Assembly (NCBI GenBank): GCA_029298735.1 | Contig: JANSLP010000052.1 | Coordinates: forward strand, 89,080-153,079 | Length of the DNA: 64,000 nt | Source of the DNA: Ophiostoma sp. CBS 140.51 | Taxonomy: Eukaryota; Ascomycota; Sordariomycetes; Ophiostomatales; Ophiostomataceae | Direction: 5' to 3' | Shown: in pieces, positions 31,801-43,900 of the stretch | Position numbering within the stretch: position 1 is the first letter of the stretch | How the letters are laid out: the number at the start of each line of letters is the position of its first letter | Made by a program: the position numbers and the translations under genes | Notes under the pieces: model-generated | What the model saw: the letters and a program-made list of their open reading frames with translations, nothing else | Told to the model about the DNA's origin: nothing | The model's database searches: none

Positions 31801-34800
31801 AGTATTTGTTGTTTGTATTTTCTGGCTTGTGCTTCGTAGACATGGAATGCATGTTACGAGTATGTGTTGATGGTCCAATTGCTCGCCATGCCGAGTTTTT
31901 CCCCCCTCGATTCAAAGCCACGACGCCGTAAAAGTGACGCTGCATTTGTATATTTCCTTGTGCTTGTGCTTGTGCTTGTGCAACTTGCGTGTCCGCGATA
32001 TTTTGTTTGGACGCGTATGTGTACTTGTTCTCCGTGCTTGTGCTCCGTCCTCTTTGCACCCTGCCCTCGCGGTCTGACTAACAGACCGGGGTTGGTATCC
32101 TTCGTCTCGGGCAGGTTTTCGGGCGTATCAGCCTGGTCTTGTCTTGAATATCATGACGAGAGTGGTAGTCTGTTGGTCTAGTCGACGCTCGAGAAACCTT
32201 ACCACTTGCGACCGTGACCGAGAGATGCACAAAGGCTCTTCGAAAATACGGGCATCGCCGTAGGCGTCGATACACAATGGCTTGGCTTGGCTTTCATACT
32301 TTCATATCTATCAATGTTTGCGGAGCCACGCCACATGGAAGATGCCCAATGCAATGGACTCCTAGAAGCAACACACGCAGCGTGGCCCCCATCGCTCTGC
32401 ATATTGTGCTGGCACAAACGGGATGCACCGATGTCGTGGCAGTCTGGACCCTCTCTTTTCCTTTCTTCTCTTTCTTCCATTTTGTCCATCTTTCTCTTTT
32501 GTCGTATTGTCTCGAATTTCTCAATTCTCATAAAAAAGTTCATTGGCATAAAGAGAGGAAACAAAGTTTATCCATCTGGCTGGGAGGTTCCACCACCCGG
32601 CATTTGGAGTCCTTCAGTACCACGGTCTGACTTGCCCCTCTCTTGTGCTTTGCTTACACCCCCGGATGGGGACATATGTACTCCGTATTCCGTACCCCGT
32701 CGGATACATAGCAGAGTAAATCGTTCCTGGTCGTTGAAAAGTTTTGGTGACTTCTTGTACTTTGTATGCACGTCGCTGGATGCCCCATCCCTTGCTGCAT
32801 TGCCGCAGGCGTCACGCGCATGTTGCGTTAAACGGCGGGGACTAACACGATGGAGATGCAAGGAGCCATCAATGGAGCGGTCGATCGAGAAAAAATAAAC
32901 GAGGCAAAGGTTGTGCAAGACTGTCAAGTCGAGAAATATACGCGTGGTCGTAAACGCAGTGCAACAAGTGTGAACAACCGTGTTTTTGGCAACAGAGCCG
33001 TCCGTCCGTTTATTGCTTGTGTGGAGTGTGCTCAACTGCGCTCACAGAAAACATAACGGTGCTGAAAATTCCAACTTATCCGAGATAATAATGAACAATT
33101 CTCCGTCTCGGTGCCCATGTGCTCTTCGGAACTTGCCCCGGATCGTTTGTTTGTTCCTCTTTCTTTTACGGCCGCTGTTTCTATTTCAAAAAAATGAAAT
33201 GAAAAATGGGAAAAGAGAAAAGGGAGTGTGCAATTTCGCATACCCGAAATAGGACGGTTGACGTCGCATGCTGATATGCCCTGATAGTTAAAATGGAGAA
33301 TGGCAGGGTGCTGGATGGGGAGTGAGGAAAAGATCGACAGCAGGATTTTGGGTGTCCAGTGCTTCTTACGGGTGGCTCTCAGCCTTTCCTACCCAAGGAC
33401 GCAAGGTTTCTGATCCAGTGTTGCCGTGTGGTCACTCAGTCACTGATACGCTTGTGATTGAGGGACTTGTGGTTTTCGTAAAGTCACCAAAGTGCCCCAA
33501 AGTCAGCACGACAGAGACAGAACCGGGTAAGAGGCGTGCCAAAACAGGAGATGTGATAGGGGGCATGGGTCCTGGCAGAAGAGCTTGACTGGTCTTGTCC
33601 AGAAAGAAAGGGGGATGGCCGTTTTGAAACAGCGACCTCACGGCAAGGGTCCAGTCCCGAGCCTTATTTTACAGGAGTTGGACAGAGCAGACGGTGGCCG
33701 CAGCAGGCCGTGGCCACTGACGATCACCCAGAAACACCCCAGCTGCCCGGGAATAATGACTGCAGAGCCTTGAGAGAAGGAGAGAGGGACAGCGAGTTGA
33801 TGAGAGTCTGGTTGGATATGAGGATCCGTCAGGGCAAGCCCATGTGAAAAGAGAAGACAATTCCCATAAAATTGTGAACTCGAGGTCTGGCCCGGTCAGA
33901 ACGGCCACCTGCCAGTGGTCAATGGCCTGGCTCGTCTGGTCCTGGCAAGAAGGCCAGGCCCGAGGTGACAAGCCACAACGGCAGGGTAGCATTCTTCTCC
34001 AGGTTGACCGACGCTTCTCATCACACTCGTATTTTCTTTTTCTCTTGTCAAAAGTCTCCTTCGTCTCTAGTCTCACGAGGGGTTTTGTCGATGTAGGGTT
34101 TTGCCAGGCCTGTTTATCGAACCGGTTTGTTAGCTATCCTGCTTCCTTTTCCCCTTCTTCTTCATGTGGCCAGCCCCCACAAAAATTTATTCCAAAAAAG
34201 TAAACCGAGATAGTGTGAGGAGAACTTGCCTGCCAGATGCATGAACGCTGGAGACTGGAGGGGAAACAAGCAGTGAACGCTCGGTCCCTCTGGCCTAGCC
34301 CAGCGTAGCCAATGTGGACGCGTATTATCCACAAAGACTGCCACAGTATCACTGCCTTGGTGTCTTTTGGTCTTTTTCATCTTTTTTCATCTCCCGCTTT
34401 TGCTTCTTGGGAAAATGTAGAGAACATTCGTGCAGCCACGGACAATATGAGCTGACAGAACAGAACGGGCGGAAAAGAGTCCCGACAACGCATCATACTC
34501 AGGAGACAAGGACAAAAAAGAGGATGAGGGCGACGATACCGGAACCGCGTAGCCTATCGTCATGGAACAGGCTTCACCTTGTTTGGCCTGGCCTGGCTCG
34601 CCTCACTGGCTGCCGAGGGGGAGGGCTCTTGAGCGCCCCGGCTTTTTTGTGCGCAAAGCCACCGCCTGGTCTGTGTCGCCGCACCACGGCTGCTAGACAC
34701 AGAGGAGAAAGGCCGCCAGACCAGGTCAGGACGGGAAGCCTCTGATCTTCGCAGTCTCGCGGCGCTCTAGTTTTTAGCTGTTCCAGGACAGTGGGTTGAC

Positions 34801-37800
34801 AGCGTCTTGACACCAAATATGTGTAGAGATCGTGGCGATATACTTATACACAGTCGTCCATACGGCGTGAGTGTCGTCTGTGCTATGGTGATGCTCAGAC
34901 TGTCGATGCCAAAGACGTCAGTATTTCGTCCGAAAACCTGCGCGGTAAAGAGACAATGAGAGGCAGTGAGACGCACGGAAAGGAACCGACAGCCGCGCGA
35001 TGTTTCGGTCGCAGTGCTCAAACGCCGCATTCGTACGCCGTTATCTGGGGGTGATTTTGACTGTTTGGCTGGCCGATGATTGCTTTCTTTTGTTCTTCTC
35101 TTGTTTTCCTGTTTCCCTTTTTGACCCCATAATAACATTGAGAAATACGACTCTTTCCTCTTTGACGTTGCTTCCCAAATTGTCCCCCCGAAGGCTCCTT
35201 CCAATTGATCGACGGCATTGAAATTGCGCCTCTTTCCACTTCTTGTCTCATTCCTTCTTGTCACGTTCTCGTTTACTTTCCCTTTTCACCATTACTCTGC
35301 CCACTTTCGTCTTGGTCGGTCCTTCCCGATTCTTCTCATCCTTGTCCGTCATGGTCCTTCTCATTGGTGGTTGTTGGTAAAAGTGCTGGCCGCGCCTGTT
35401 GGTCGTTCCTGCCTTTCCAACGTTTCAGCACAAATCACATCCCAACGCTTGTGCCCGATTTGGCTTAGCGGACGCCAACTGCTCCCCTTTTATTTTATTG
35501 CGATACTCAATACATACCTCGTTTGGTGCATAGTGCCCTGTAACAAGAAAACAAAAGGTGAAAAAAGGCCACAAAAAGGCACAACCCGCGTCAGAAACAA
35601 AGAAAAGCCCAGAAAAACCCTGGGGACGCGCTATTAACCGCCAACTGGAGCGAGCCATGGCGGGTTGGCCCTGCCCGAGGCCGCCCCTTGCGGGCGACCG
35701 AAGTGCACTAACTACACTAAAAGATGAGCCGAACACACTAGCAAGGCCTGTCCACCGGAACCCCCCAAATGCCTTGGGACCGTTTGTATTTTTGGGAAAG
35801 AGAAGCGATGGCTTGGATGACTTTTTGCTTGAGAAGCTGGGATGATGTGGGTGTCGGACGACCCAGGGCAGTGGCTGCCGGCGCACCTGCCCCTTTTTGA
35901 GCCCTTTTACTAAACCAAAATAATTCAATAGCATAAAATAGGAAAGAACGGCTCCTCTCTCGGAAAGCACAAACTTCCCAGGCTCCGTTGTTCGTGGGGT
36001 GGCTTTTGACGAGCCAAACAGCCCCTCTGAATGCCGTACGACAGGGAATCAGAGGCAAGAGCGATGGCATTTGGGAGAGTGGGCAGCTTGTGCATGCATC
36101 GATTGCGCCTGCCGGCATGGGAGGGAACTGCCAGCTCCGTACCCCGTACGGAGGACGCACGGGAAGGTGCATTGCAAGGCAGGGGAGATGTGTATCGCAT
36201 CGCTGAACATGGCATGGCAAGAGCCAGAGGGGCATAGAAAAAGAAGATGTAAGAACGTAACAAAATATTCAAGAGTGGCAGGGAAGGAACGACGACACAA
36301 CAGAGCGGACAGAGCGAACAGAGCCAATAGTGTCGCTCGCCTGGGGAAACTGCGACCGTCACTAACTCAATATGGCTTGCCCCTGGGCCAGCACAGTCGC
36401 CCCTCTATCCACCGTGATCTCCAATTGATCCAACGCTGCGATGATCCAGTCCCTTCCTGTCAAAGTTTCCGAGTCGCCTCGACGCCTGTGCAGTTGAAGC
36501 TTGGCCTTCACATCACAGCTGTGCCCTTCACATGCATCACACTTCTCTGGCAGCACTAGGGGAAGAGCCAGCCGCCAGTAGCTCTGCAGCGTGCATGACA
36601 CTGCTGTGCGTCTTCAGTGGGCAAGTGGCCACCTTCCCAAGAATCGTTAAATATTCCGTCGTCGCAAGAAGAGGCAGGCGCAAGAATCGCATGTATTTTC
36701 TCGCACAAGCGTCGTGCCTTCCTGCGATGGAAACAAACCGTCGTTCGCAGTGCGCAGTAGCCCGTCGCACTTGCCCTGCACAAAAACGAAGCCAAAGCAC
36801 AGCTACTTGCATCTGAGTCTGAATGAAGGCAAGAGCACGTCAGACTATGGAGCTAAGTCGAAAAAATGACAACAAAAGAGAAGCAAAAAGCAAGCAAAAG
36901 TACAACGGCTGTGCCGGAACAGACCCTGTGTCGTGGCTCTTTCCTTCTCTTTTGTCAACATTGGGGCGACCCTCATCATTGTGGACTTGTAATATCTCTG
37001 TACTGCAGTAGATTTACTCTGTACTCCGGGCTACACCTTCCTCTTCCTGATCGTGACTGCCCGCACTGCTTGCGGTGTTCTGTGTGGCTTGCTCCTTCCT
37101 GCAATTGTGACATTCCCTATCATCTTCTCATCTTGTCCTTTTGTGGTTGACCAACCGGCATCGACGTCGTCTCTCTCTCCTCCTCTCACCACTTTCTCGT
37201 CACTCCTCCTTTTCCCTTGTCCTCTCTTCTGCATTTTGTTTCGCGTCCCACGACCCCCGACAACCACTCGATATCGCCTTGCAGCGTACCCCTGGCCGCC
37301 TCCATCCCCTTCCATTTCTCTTTCTTGGGACCGCGCCCCCCCCGTCAATCTTCTCAGCATCCGCTGCCTCTTCCGCGCCCACTCACACACGCCCCCACAC
37401 CCCCTTTCTGAGACCCCCCGGAAAGCCGTTTTTTTTTTGCTCACCACCCACACCCCCCAACGGTGTGCAGGATACGACGAGCACGGCGAGGCCAGATGCA
37501 GCACCAAATTGTCTGACAAAAAGACACAAAAAAGAGACAAGGGGCAAAGGCACAATCGCTCGAACCCACACGCCGCCACCACATCGACCACACCCGAGCT
37601 CCCAAGTCCCTCCAGCTGGTCCGTGATGGCTCGGTGGAGCTGTTGGAGCATATCAAACTCAGTGGTCGCCTTTGCTCAATTGCCATTTTCTTATTTTCTT
37701 TCCTTTTCTCTCGTCTCTTATTTTCTCCTCTTTTTCTCGTCTCCTCGTCCACCTCTGTGCCCTCTCGTCTTCTCCCCGATCGCACCCCTGCCCTCGAAAA

Positions 37801-39526
37801 GCCTGGGCCCCTTCACCCAGGCACGTTTCTTCGGGTTAGTGTCTCTACGAGTACGGAGTAGTACTGTGGTTCCGGGAGGAGCTTAATCTTGAACGAAGAG
37901 GTTGCAGAGCGGGCAGCCAAAAGATTGCGGTTTCTCTCGCGTCCTTGATTTCTTGGTACTCCTCTGCTCACGTTTCCTTGCACCCCCGTTTTCCCTTGTC
38001 CATTTTTGTGTTTTCTCTCCTTTTTTCTTCTCTTTTCCACTCTTCGTCCTTTTCCCTCCCCTTCGACCTTTCTCTTCCACGGCGTCGTCTTTCCTAACCT
38101 TTCGCCCTCATGTTCTGTGGTTCGACCAGCCAAACGAGTTTTCTATTCAGTCGTTTCTGCTTCACCACCGCATCGCCGTCTTTCCCTCAGCATTGCGCCT
38201 TTGTTTTCCGATACCCCAGGGCAAGACCCGGCGCACGTCTTTTAGTCTTCCGCAACAAACGACATCTTCAAGCCATAACGAAGCTGCCGCCGCTAACGAC
38301 CTCACGCCGTCAAACAAACATCTTCTGTTTCACTCGACGAACCGACATAACGGCCTCACATATCTCACGGCCGTGATCGATCAACTTGCTTTCTTGCACA
38401 CGCCTTGTTTCGATTTCTCGCCCACGGTTGCTGTTTTGCATCTTTCGGTTCAGCGTCGACCTACTTTTCTGGAATTCTCCGACGAACTCATATTCCCCCG
38501 CTGCTTATATCATGTACATCAACTTGTGTATTTGACGACCATCACAGTTCCTACTTTACGACTAGGTAGGTAATATATTCTACCCGCCAGACGACACTTT
38601 ATCCCATGCACTCTGTTCTCGAACGAGCTACAGCCATCGCCGGTCCCCATTCCGCCAACATCCGACAACTACTGCTCTCTTACTCAATTGACGGGCAATA
38701 CTGACCGTCTCCAGCGCACGCGGAAGAAACCATTCACTTGCCTTTCTTCTCGTTGTCCGGTACTGTTTTATACCCCCTCGAGCCTTACGAACGATCCCGC
38801 GTCATTATTCTTCACCTCATATCGCAATATCTCGACCAACCGCTGTACATTCAACGTCACGTTTGGATTTCGCAACAAACGCGCCCATTGCAACTGTTTT
38901 GTTTCTTTGTGCTCTTCTTTCACAAAATCTGCTTGTGAAAGGTGAGTCGCTGTTAAAATTAGAGCACTCGGATTACCGATTCAAGCCCCTTATTCCATCC
39001 TTGTCTCCATTATTACCGGCCCTGCTATATTACACACACATGCAGCGTCACTGAAAATAGTTTGGAGGGGGACCCTTGCTGACACTACCGATCCTATCTA
39101 GAAATTGTCCTGTGAAGAAACGATTTCTTGATCTGTGCAGGCTTTGACTATTTTCTTTTCCCACCATTTTGGTTTCATATTGTGAGTGCGCAAAGCAAAT
39201 CAACTCTTCTGGAAACGATTTCTTAAACTGGGTTCACTGTGTCACTAACAAAACATGTCTTAAAAGACCCAGTCAATTGCGGCACCCAGTGGCAGAATTG
39301 TCTCCAATTTGCATTCCGAGCATCACTTACAAGGGTCTTTCGTCGTCTTCTTTTTTAAATCGAAAGGCTGTAGTCCCGACATTGCTCTTCCGGAAAGGCT
39401 TCTTTTGCCTATTCCACAATATCAACCCGATCGAATATTCTCCCGACATGAACAGCCCCGTGTTTACCTCATAGGGGACTATTGGACACAATTGTCTGTC
39501 AACAACAATATCGATCTTATAACAAA
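28816..39526. other. Gene-poor interval, 10.7 kb, upstream of the Num1/ApsA gene
   Basis: No frame on either strand has recognisable motifs or the GC3-rich codon use of the real genes; the longest frames are Cys/Phe/Ser-rich or Arg-rich products of biased DNA. The stretch is not a simple repeat. It contains three of the window's four TACGGAGTA motifs, several short inverted repeats, a CTTGTG tandem (31957-31980), and from about 37.1 kb strongly pyrimidine-rich DNA like a very long fungal 5' leader. A GTGAGT (38942) and CTGAC...CAG (39138-39140) pair could bound a leader intron. Confidence 0.6.
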
Positions 39527-42500
39527 ATGCCCAGCATGGGTGTGTGGGAGACCGAAGACGAGATGGACGGACCGCTTATGGCCGCCGCGGCGGCCTTGCC
39601 GACACCGACGGATACGCCATACCGGACACCATCACGGACATCAAGAAGATCACGACGCTCTGTGACGCCGCCGCGAAAGGGCATCTCGCCGCCCCCAATG
39701 CCGAACGCAGACAAGACGGATAAAACCGACAGAAGCTCAAAACGGTCATCGAAGGACTTGGCCACCGACGAGACCATAAGCATTTTCGACCCTCGCCGCT
39801 TCACACCAACCCTTCACGCCAACCTCGTATCTGAAATCCTCGCTCTGCGTCGCGACCAAGAGGAGAAGATGAAGATTATTGAGAGTCTTGAGACCGCGTT
39901 ACACTCTACAAAGGAGGAGCAAGAGTCACTAGAGGAGACGGCTCTGGGAACCGCCAAGGAGAACCGCTCTCTGAAGCGCCAGCTGGCTCTTCTTGAGGGT
40001 GGTACTTCATCTGCTCTCGGTGAGCTGGCTCGTGAGCGGGAAGAGGCTGTTGAGACTGCTGGCGAGACCAAGAAGCGTCTAGACCAGACTCAGAAGCGAC
40101 TCCGGCACCACGAAGAAGACCTACAGCGCACACATGACCAGTGGGCAAAGGAGAAGGAAGAGTGGGAGGAGGAGAAGCGCAAGTTTGAACGCAAACTGCA
40201 CGTCGCCGATACTCGCCTCAAGACGGTCCTCGAGGAGGTTGCCGCGTACCATGCGGCCCAAGTCAACGGAATGAACGGCCACGGTATGGAGGGCTATGAG
40301 CTCGAGGACGGCACCACAGCTGGCAAGGACAACGATGCCGCCAGTGTTCGGACGATGAGCATGACAAACAGCATCCGCTTCTCTGTTGTGCCCAGCAAGC
40401 CCAATGGCAACTCGCTCGCCGATGAGCTCAACTTTGACGGCGACGAGACCGACGAGACCGACCACGGCGGACGCGAGAGTGTCCTGTCGTACCGCTTGCA
40501 TGGCCGCAGCCACAGCCGCGACAGCACTGTTTCCCGCTCACACAGACGCCAGCAGAGCAATGAGAGTCTCCGCCGCCCAGGCAGTGTGGCTCGTGGCCGT
40601 TTCCTCAACCAATCGGTTCTGGAGCGTCTCGAGGGCGTCACCATCGAGGAGGACGATGAGGAGCAGGCTCCATCACCACCTGCTCCCAAGGTCCCCAAGG
40701 TTGAATACACAGACTCGTCGTGCCAGTACTCGCCGCCGCCCTCGCCGAAGGTGGCACCACAGGTCGCTCTCCCCGAGCCGGTGCCTATTATTGAGCTGCA
40801 ACAGCCACAGGCGCCGCCGCCGCCAATTCCCGCCCGTGCTGACCGGTCTTCGCTTCACGAGTCCATTGACAGCACTGGCGAGATTGAGGCTAACCAACGC
40901 CGGAAGCGTGTGCATATTGCTCGTCCCTTGACCATTGAGCCTGTCGTGATGTCGAACAACCTGATGGTTTCTGTTGGCTCACAAACAATGACTGAAGAGC
41001 CTCTGAGCCCTCCCAAGACGCCCAAGTCGCCTCCGTTTGAGAAGGAGATTAAGCGTGTGTCTCTTGTTGCCCCGAAGCCTGCTCCAGCTCCTATGGTGTC
41101 AAGCGAGACACAGACAGATCCTCCCACTCCGCCTGCTTCGCCCGTGCCCGATTCGCAGGCTGGCCTCGTTCCCCTTTCCCAGATGTTGATTCCTAGCATC
41201 AGCATCCACCCGCCAACGAGCCGGCCCACGACTCCCCGTGAGCCTCGCTTGCCTCCTCTTAACAAGGACTTCGGCTGCCAGGTCGAAATTATTGCCCGCC
41301 CCACGCCGTCAAAGTCTGTCTCTGTGCAGACCGATGAGATCCGCGTTGACAAGCGCCTTGATCGCCTGCCCCCTCACCTTCACCCATCCGCCATCACCTC
41401 TCGGCCATCATCCCCAATTGTTATGATTTCAGATCCCGTTGCTGCGGCTGTGGATGATCTTAGCAAGCAGCACTTTGTTCCTGCACCCGGTGCTCTGCCG
41501 CCTCGCAACCCTCGCAGACTTGTCTCGAGATCGGGAACCCCGAGCGAGCCACCATCATCTCCTCCGGCACCTGTCCCTACAGCCTTTGGCTCTGAGGAGA
41601 CGCACGATGCCTACCCTGGCAACAATGACGACGGTCCTCTGTCAAACCAGAAGGCCCCGATGCGCCGCCCCCACCGCATCAGCAGCCTGTTTGCTGGCTT
41701 CGACGGTGGCAGCTCGGATGAGGTTGATGAGTTTGCCGATGCTGATATGAGCGATTCTGAGTATCGTACGGCGCTCTCGGCACCTAAACCCACGGCTGGC
41801 GGCTCATCGCGGTCTTCCAACAAGCGCAACTCTGGTGCCCCTAGTGGAACGGACTCTCCTGAGACTCTCCCGCGTCGCAGCTCTGTGCGGAACTCGGTCC
41901 GCATGCTGGGCAACCTTGCCGGTACGGAGACCTACAGCAAGTACACGATGAACGATGTCACTCGTGACAGTCGTGAGATCAGTACTGGACGGAAGACGTC
42001 TGTGCGGGCTTCGCGTATGTCCTTTGAGAAGGGCAACGGCTCGGTTCTTGGCCCGTCTGGCAACAAGTCGGGTGTGATGCGTAAGGCTGCCATGATCCAG
42101 AATGGCATTGCCACGCACCAGGGCCTCCGGTCGCGCAGTCCCAGTCTTCCTGATCCTCGCGACCCTCCGTTCCCCATCCCCACACGTGCAAGCTCCCGCA
42201 AGCCGCCCACCAGTGTTAGCGCTCCCAGCGATGGCCAGAGAAGCCCAACTCGCGCTGATGGCTGGCACCACCGCCGCGGTAGCAGCCGTAACCACCACCG
42301 AGCCAACAGCATCCGCAAGGTTCGGTCTGCGGCTGCGATCCCGGTCAAGCCGCGGACCAGACGTACTGGCAGCAGGTCGCCGCCGCTGCAGCAGGGTCCG
42401 TTCTCGGCCGACGAGGAGCCTGAGAGCCCCGGCCTGCCCCCGCTGCCGACCAACGACATCACTGCGCCGAGATTCGGTTCGTCGACTGGCTCTCGTTACA

Positions 42501-43900
42501 AGCACCAGCACCAGGCATCTATCAACACTGCCATCACCGACCAGACCAACGTCGGCTCTGTCAACAGCTCGAACCAGGCAACTGGTGTCGTGGATGCTAT
42601 TGCACAGACGATGGTGGGTGAGTGGATGTACAAGTACGTCCGCCGCCGCAAGTCATTCGGTGCCGCCGAGACGGCTGGTCGCGACGACAGCAGCAACGAC
42701 CGGCACAAGCGCTGGGTGTGGCTGGCACCGTATGAGCGTGCCATCCTGTGGAGCAGCAAGCAGCCTTCGAGCAACAGCACGCTGATGGGCAAGTCGGGCC
42801 GCAAGCTGACGATCCAATCTGTGCTGGACGTCAAGGACGACAATCCGCCTCCCAAGGGCTGTGGCCAGCTCTTCAACCGCTCCATCCTTATCCTGACACC
42901 ACAGAGAGCTCTCAAGTTCACGGCAACAACACCCGAGAGACACTACCTGTGGCTCACATCTCTCTCTTTCCTTGCCCACTCACAACAAGCCATTCCCGAA
43001 AACATCACGGCGCCGCCTCCTCTCCCCAAGGCGATCCCTGACTTTGACCTCTCATCACGGAGCAGCAAGCTTCGCAAGGGTGGCATTCGCGACTCCATCC
43101 GACTGACCAAGAACAAGACAGCCACCTTGGGCACCATGTCTGGATCGTCTGTCACCGTTCCGCCCCCACTGCCACCGATGAGCGTGGCGTCTTCTGTCGT
43201 CGACTCGGTGCCGCCAAGCATCCCGAGCTACCGGCCGGCGGAGTCGTATGTCTCGGCACCTTCCGTCACATACACGTCGGCGCCGTCTGTGGCCGCTACG
43301 TCTTCCACTCACCAGCGGGATACGTCTCGCGACACAGCTGAGCCACCAGTGATTGCTCGCTTCCACGACCGGTCGAGCCAGGTGATGGTTCATGGACGTA
43401 AGCGCAGCAACACTGGTGGCCACGTGCCGCCGCCTCTGTCGTTCCGTGGCTTCTCTGGCCCGGCGGGCAGCAGTAGCAGCTACTACCATGCTTCTAGCAA
43501 TAGCACAGCAGCCAACTCAGACATTTCGCAGTCTCAAGCATCGTCCTGGGGCATTCCGGGCGGTGCTGGCTCGCAGCGCACGTCGGAGGCGTCGTCGCGG
43601 CCCAGCGGCGCCATGATGAACAACTTCTTCGATGCCATCGGCACCGTCCGCATGGAGGCATTCATCAGCCCTCTTGCCCTCTCTCAGTTTGACGAATACC
43701 CCGACGAGCAGGAGGAGATGCGCTACCGGGCGCGTCGGCGGAGCAAGGAGATGAGACGGCGCGCCAGCCGCAGCCGGCACCGTGAGCAGCGCGACAGCTA
43801 CAACTCGCGGACCACGCGCAACACGGACGACTATTATGCCGCCAGCCGCGCGGGTACCGAGGAGGACTACTTCCGCGATGATCCCTTCAAGGGTTTCTAG
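39527..43900 (+). CDS. Cortical nuclear-migration protein, Num1/ApsA/Mcp5-like with C-terminal PH domain
   Basis: Encodes 1457 residues in one exon from the ATG at 39527 (context CAAAATGCC); the frame is open slightly upstream only from a TTG. After a Ser/Arg/Pro-rich head comes the Num1/Mcp5 N-terminal coiled coil (about 96-260): LHANLVSEILALRRDQEEKM and KRQLALLEGG and following. A long disordered Pro/Ser/Thr region with many SP/TP sites follows, including repeated (S/T)xQTxT/D words (SVGSQTMTEE, SSETQTDPP, SVQTDE). The PH domain lies at about 1026-1155 (GEWMYKYVRRRKSFG, RHKRWVWLAPYERAILWSSK and RALKFTATTPERHYLWLTSL). An Arg-rich end follows. Num1/ApsA bind PI(4,5)P2 at the plasma membrane and anchor dynein to move nuclei (and mitochondria in yeast). 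Its length is within the family range. Confidence 0.93.
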   Translation: MPSMGVWETEDEMDGPLMAAAAALPTPTDTPYRTPSRTSRRSRRSVTPPRKGISPPPMPNADKTDKTDRSSKRSSKDLATDETISIFDPRRFTPTLHANLVSEILALRRDQEEKMKIIESLETALHSTKEEQESLEETALGTAKENRSLKRQLALLEGGTSSALGELAREREEAVETAGETKKRLDQTQKRLRHHEEDLQRTHDQWAKEKEEWEEEKRKFERKLHVADTRLKTVLEEVAAYHAAQVNGMNGHGMEGYELEDGTTAGKDNDAASVRTMSMTNSIRFSVVPSKPNGNSLADELNFDGDETDETDHGGRESVLSYRLHGRSHSRDSTVSRSHRRQQSNESLRRPGSVARGRFLNQSVLERLEGVTIEEDDEEQAPSPPAPKVPKVEYTDSSCQYSPPPSPKVAPQVALPEPVPIIELQQPQAPPPPIPARADRSSLHESIDSTGEIEANQRRKRVHIARPLTIEPVVMSNNLMVSVGSQTMTEEPLSPPKTPKSPPFEKEIKRVSLVAPKPAPAPMVSSETQTDPPTPPASPVPDSQAGLVPLSQMLIPSISIHPPTSRPTTPREPRLPPLNKDFGCQVEIIARPTPSKSVSVQTDEIRVDKRLDRLPPHLHPSAITSRPSSPIVMISDPVAAAVDDLSKQHFVPAPGALPPRNPRRLVSRSGTPSEPPSSPPAPVPTAFGSEETHDAYPGNNDDGPLSNQKAPMRRPHRISSLFAGFDGGSSDEVDEFADADMSDSEYRTALSAPKPTAGGSSRSSNKRNSGAPSGTDSPETLPRRSSVRNSVRMLGNLAGTETYSKYTMNDVTRDSREISTGRKTSVRASRMSFEKGNGSVLGPSGNKSGVMRKAAMIQNGIATHQGLRSRSPSLPDPRDPPFPIPTRASSRKPPTSVSAPSDGQRSPTRADGWHHRRGSSRNHHRANSIRKVRSAAAIPVKPRTRRTGSRSPPLQQGPFSADEEPESPGLPPLPTNDITAPRFGSSTGSRYKHQHQASINTAITDQTNVGSVNSSNQATGVVDAIAQTMVGEWMYKYVRRRKSFGAAETAGRDDSSNDRHKRWVWLAPYERAILWSSKQPSSNSTLMGKSGRKLTIQSVLDVKDDNPPPKGCGQLFNRSILILTPQRALKFTATTPERHYLWLTSLSFLAHSQQAIPENITAPPPLPKAIPDFDLSSRSSKLRKGGIRDSIRLTKNKTATLGTMSGSSVTVPPPLPPMSVASSVVDSVPPSIPSYRPAESYVSAPSVTYTSAPSVAATSSTHQRDTSRDTAEPPVIARFHDRSSQVMVHGRKRSNTGGHVPPPLSFRGFSGPAGSSSSYYHASSNSTAANSDISQSQASSWGIPGGAGSQRTSEASSRPSGAMMNNFFDAIGTVRMEAFISPLALSQFDEYPDEQEEMRYRARRRSKEMRRRASRSRHREQRDSYNSRTTRNTDDYYAASRAGTEEDYFRDDPFKGF

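Noticed and set aside
37053..37886. A 277-codon plus-strand frame in the gene-poor interval
   Set aside because: Pyrimidine-rich DNA gives Ser/Phe/Leu/Pro-rich frames without stops; no domain and no codon bias like the real genes.
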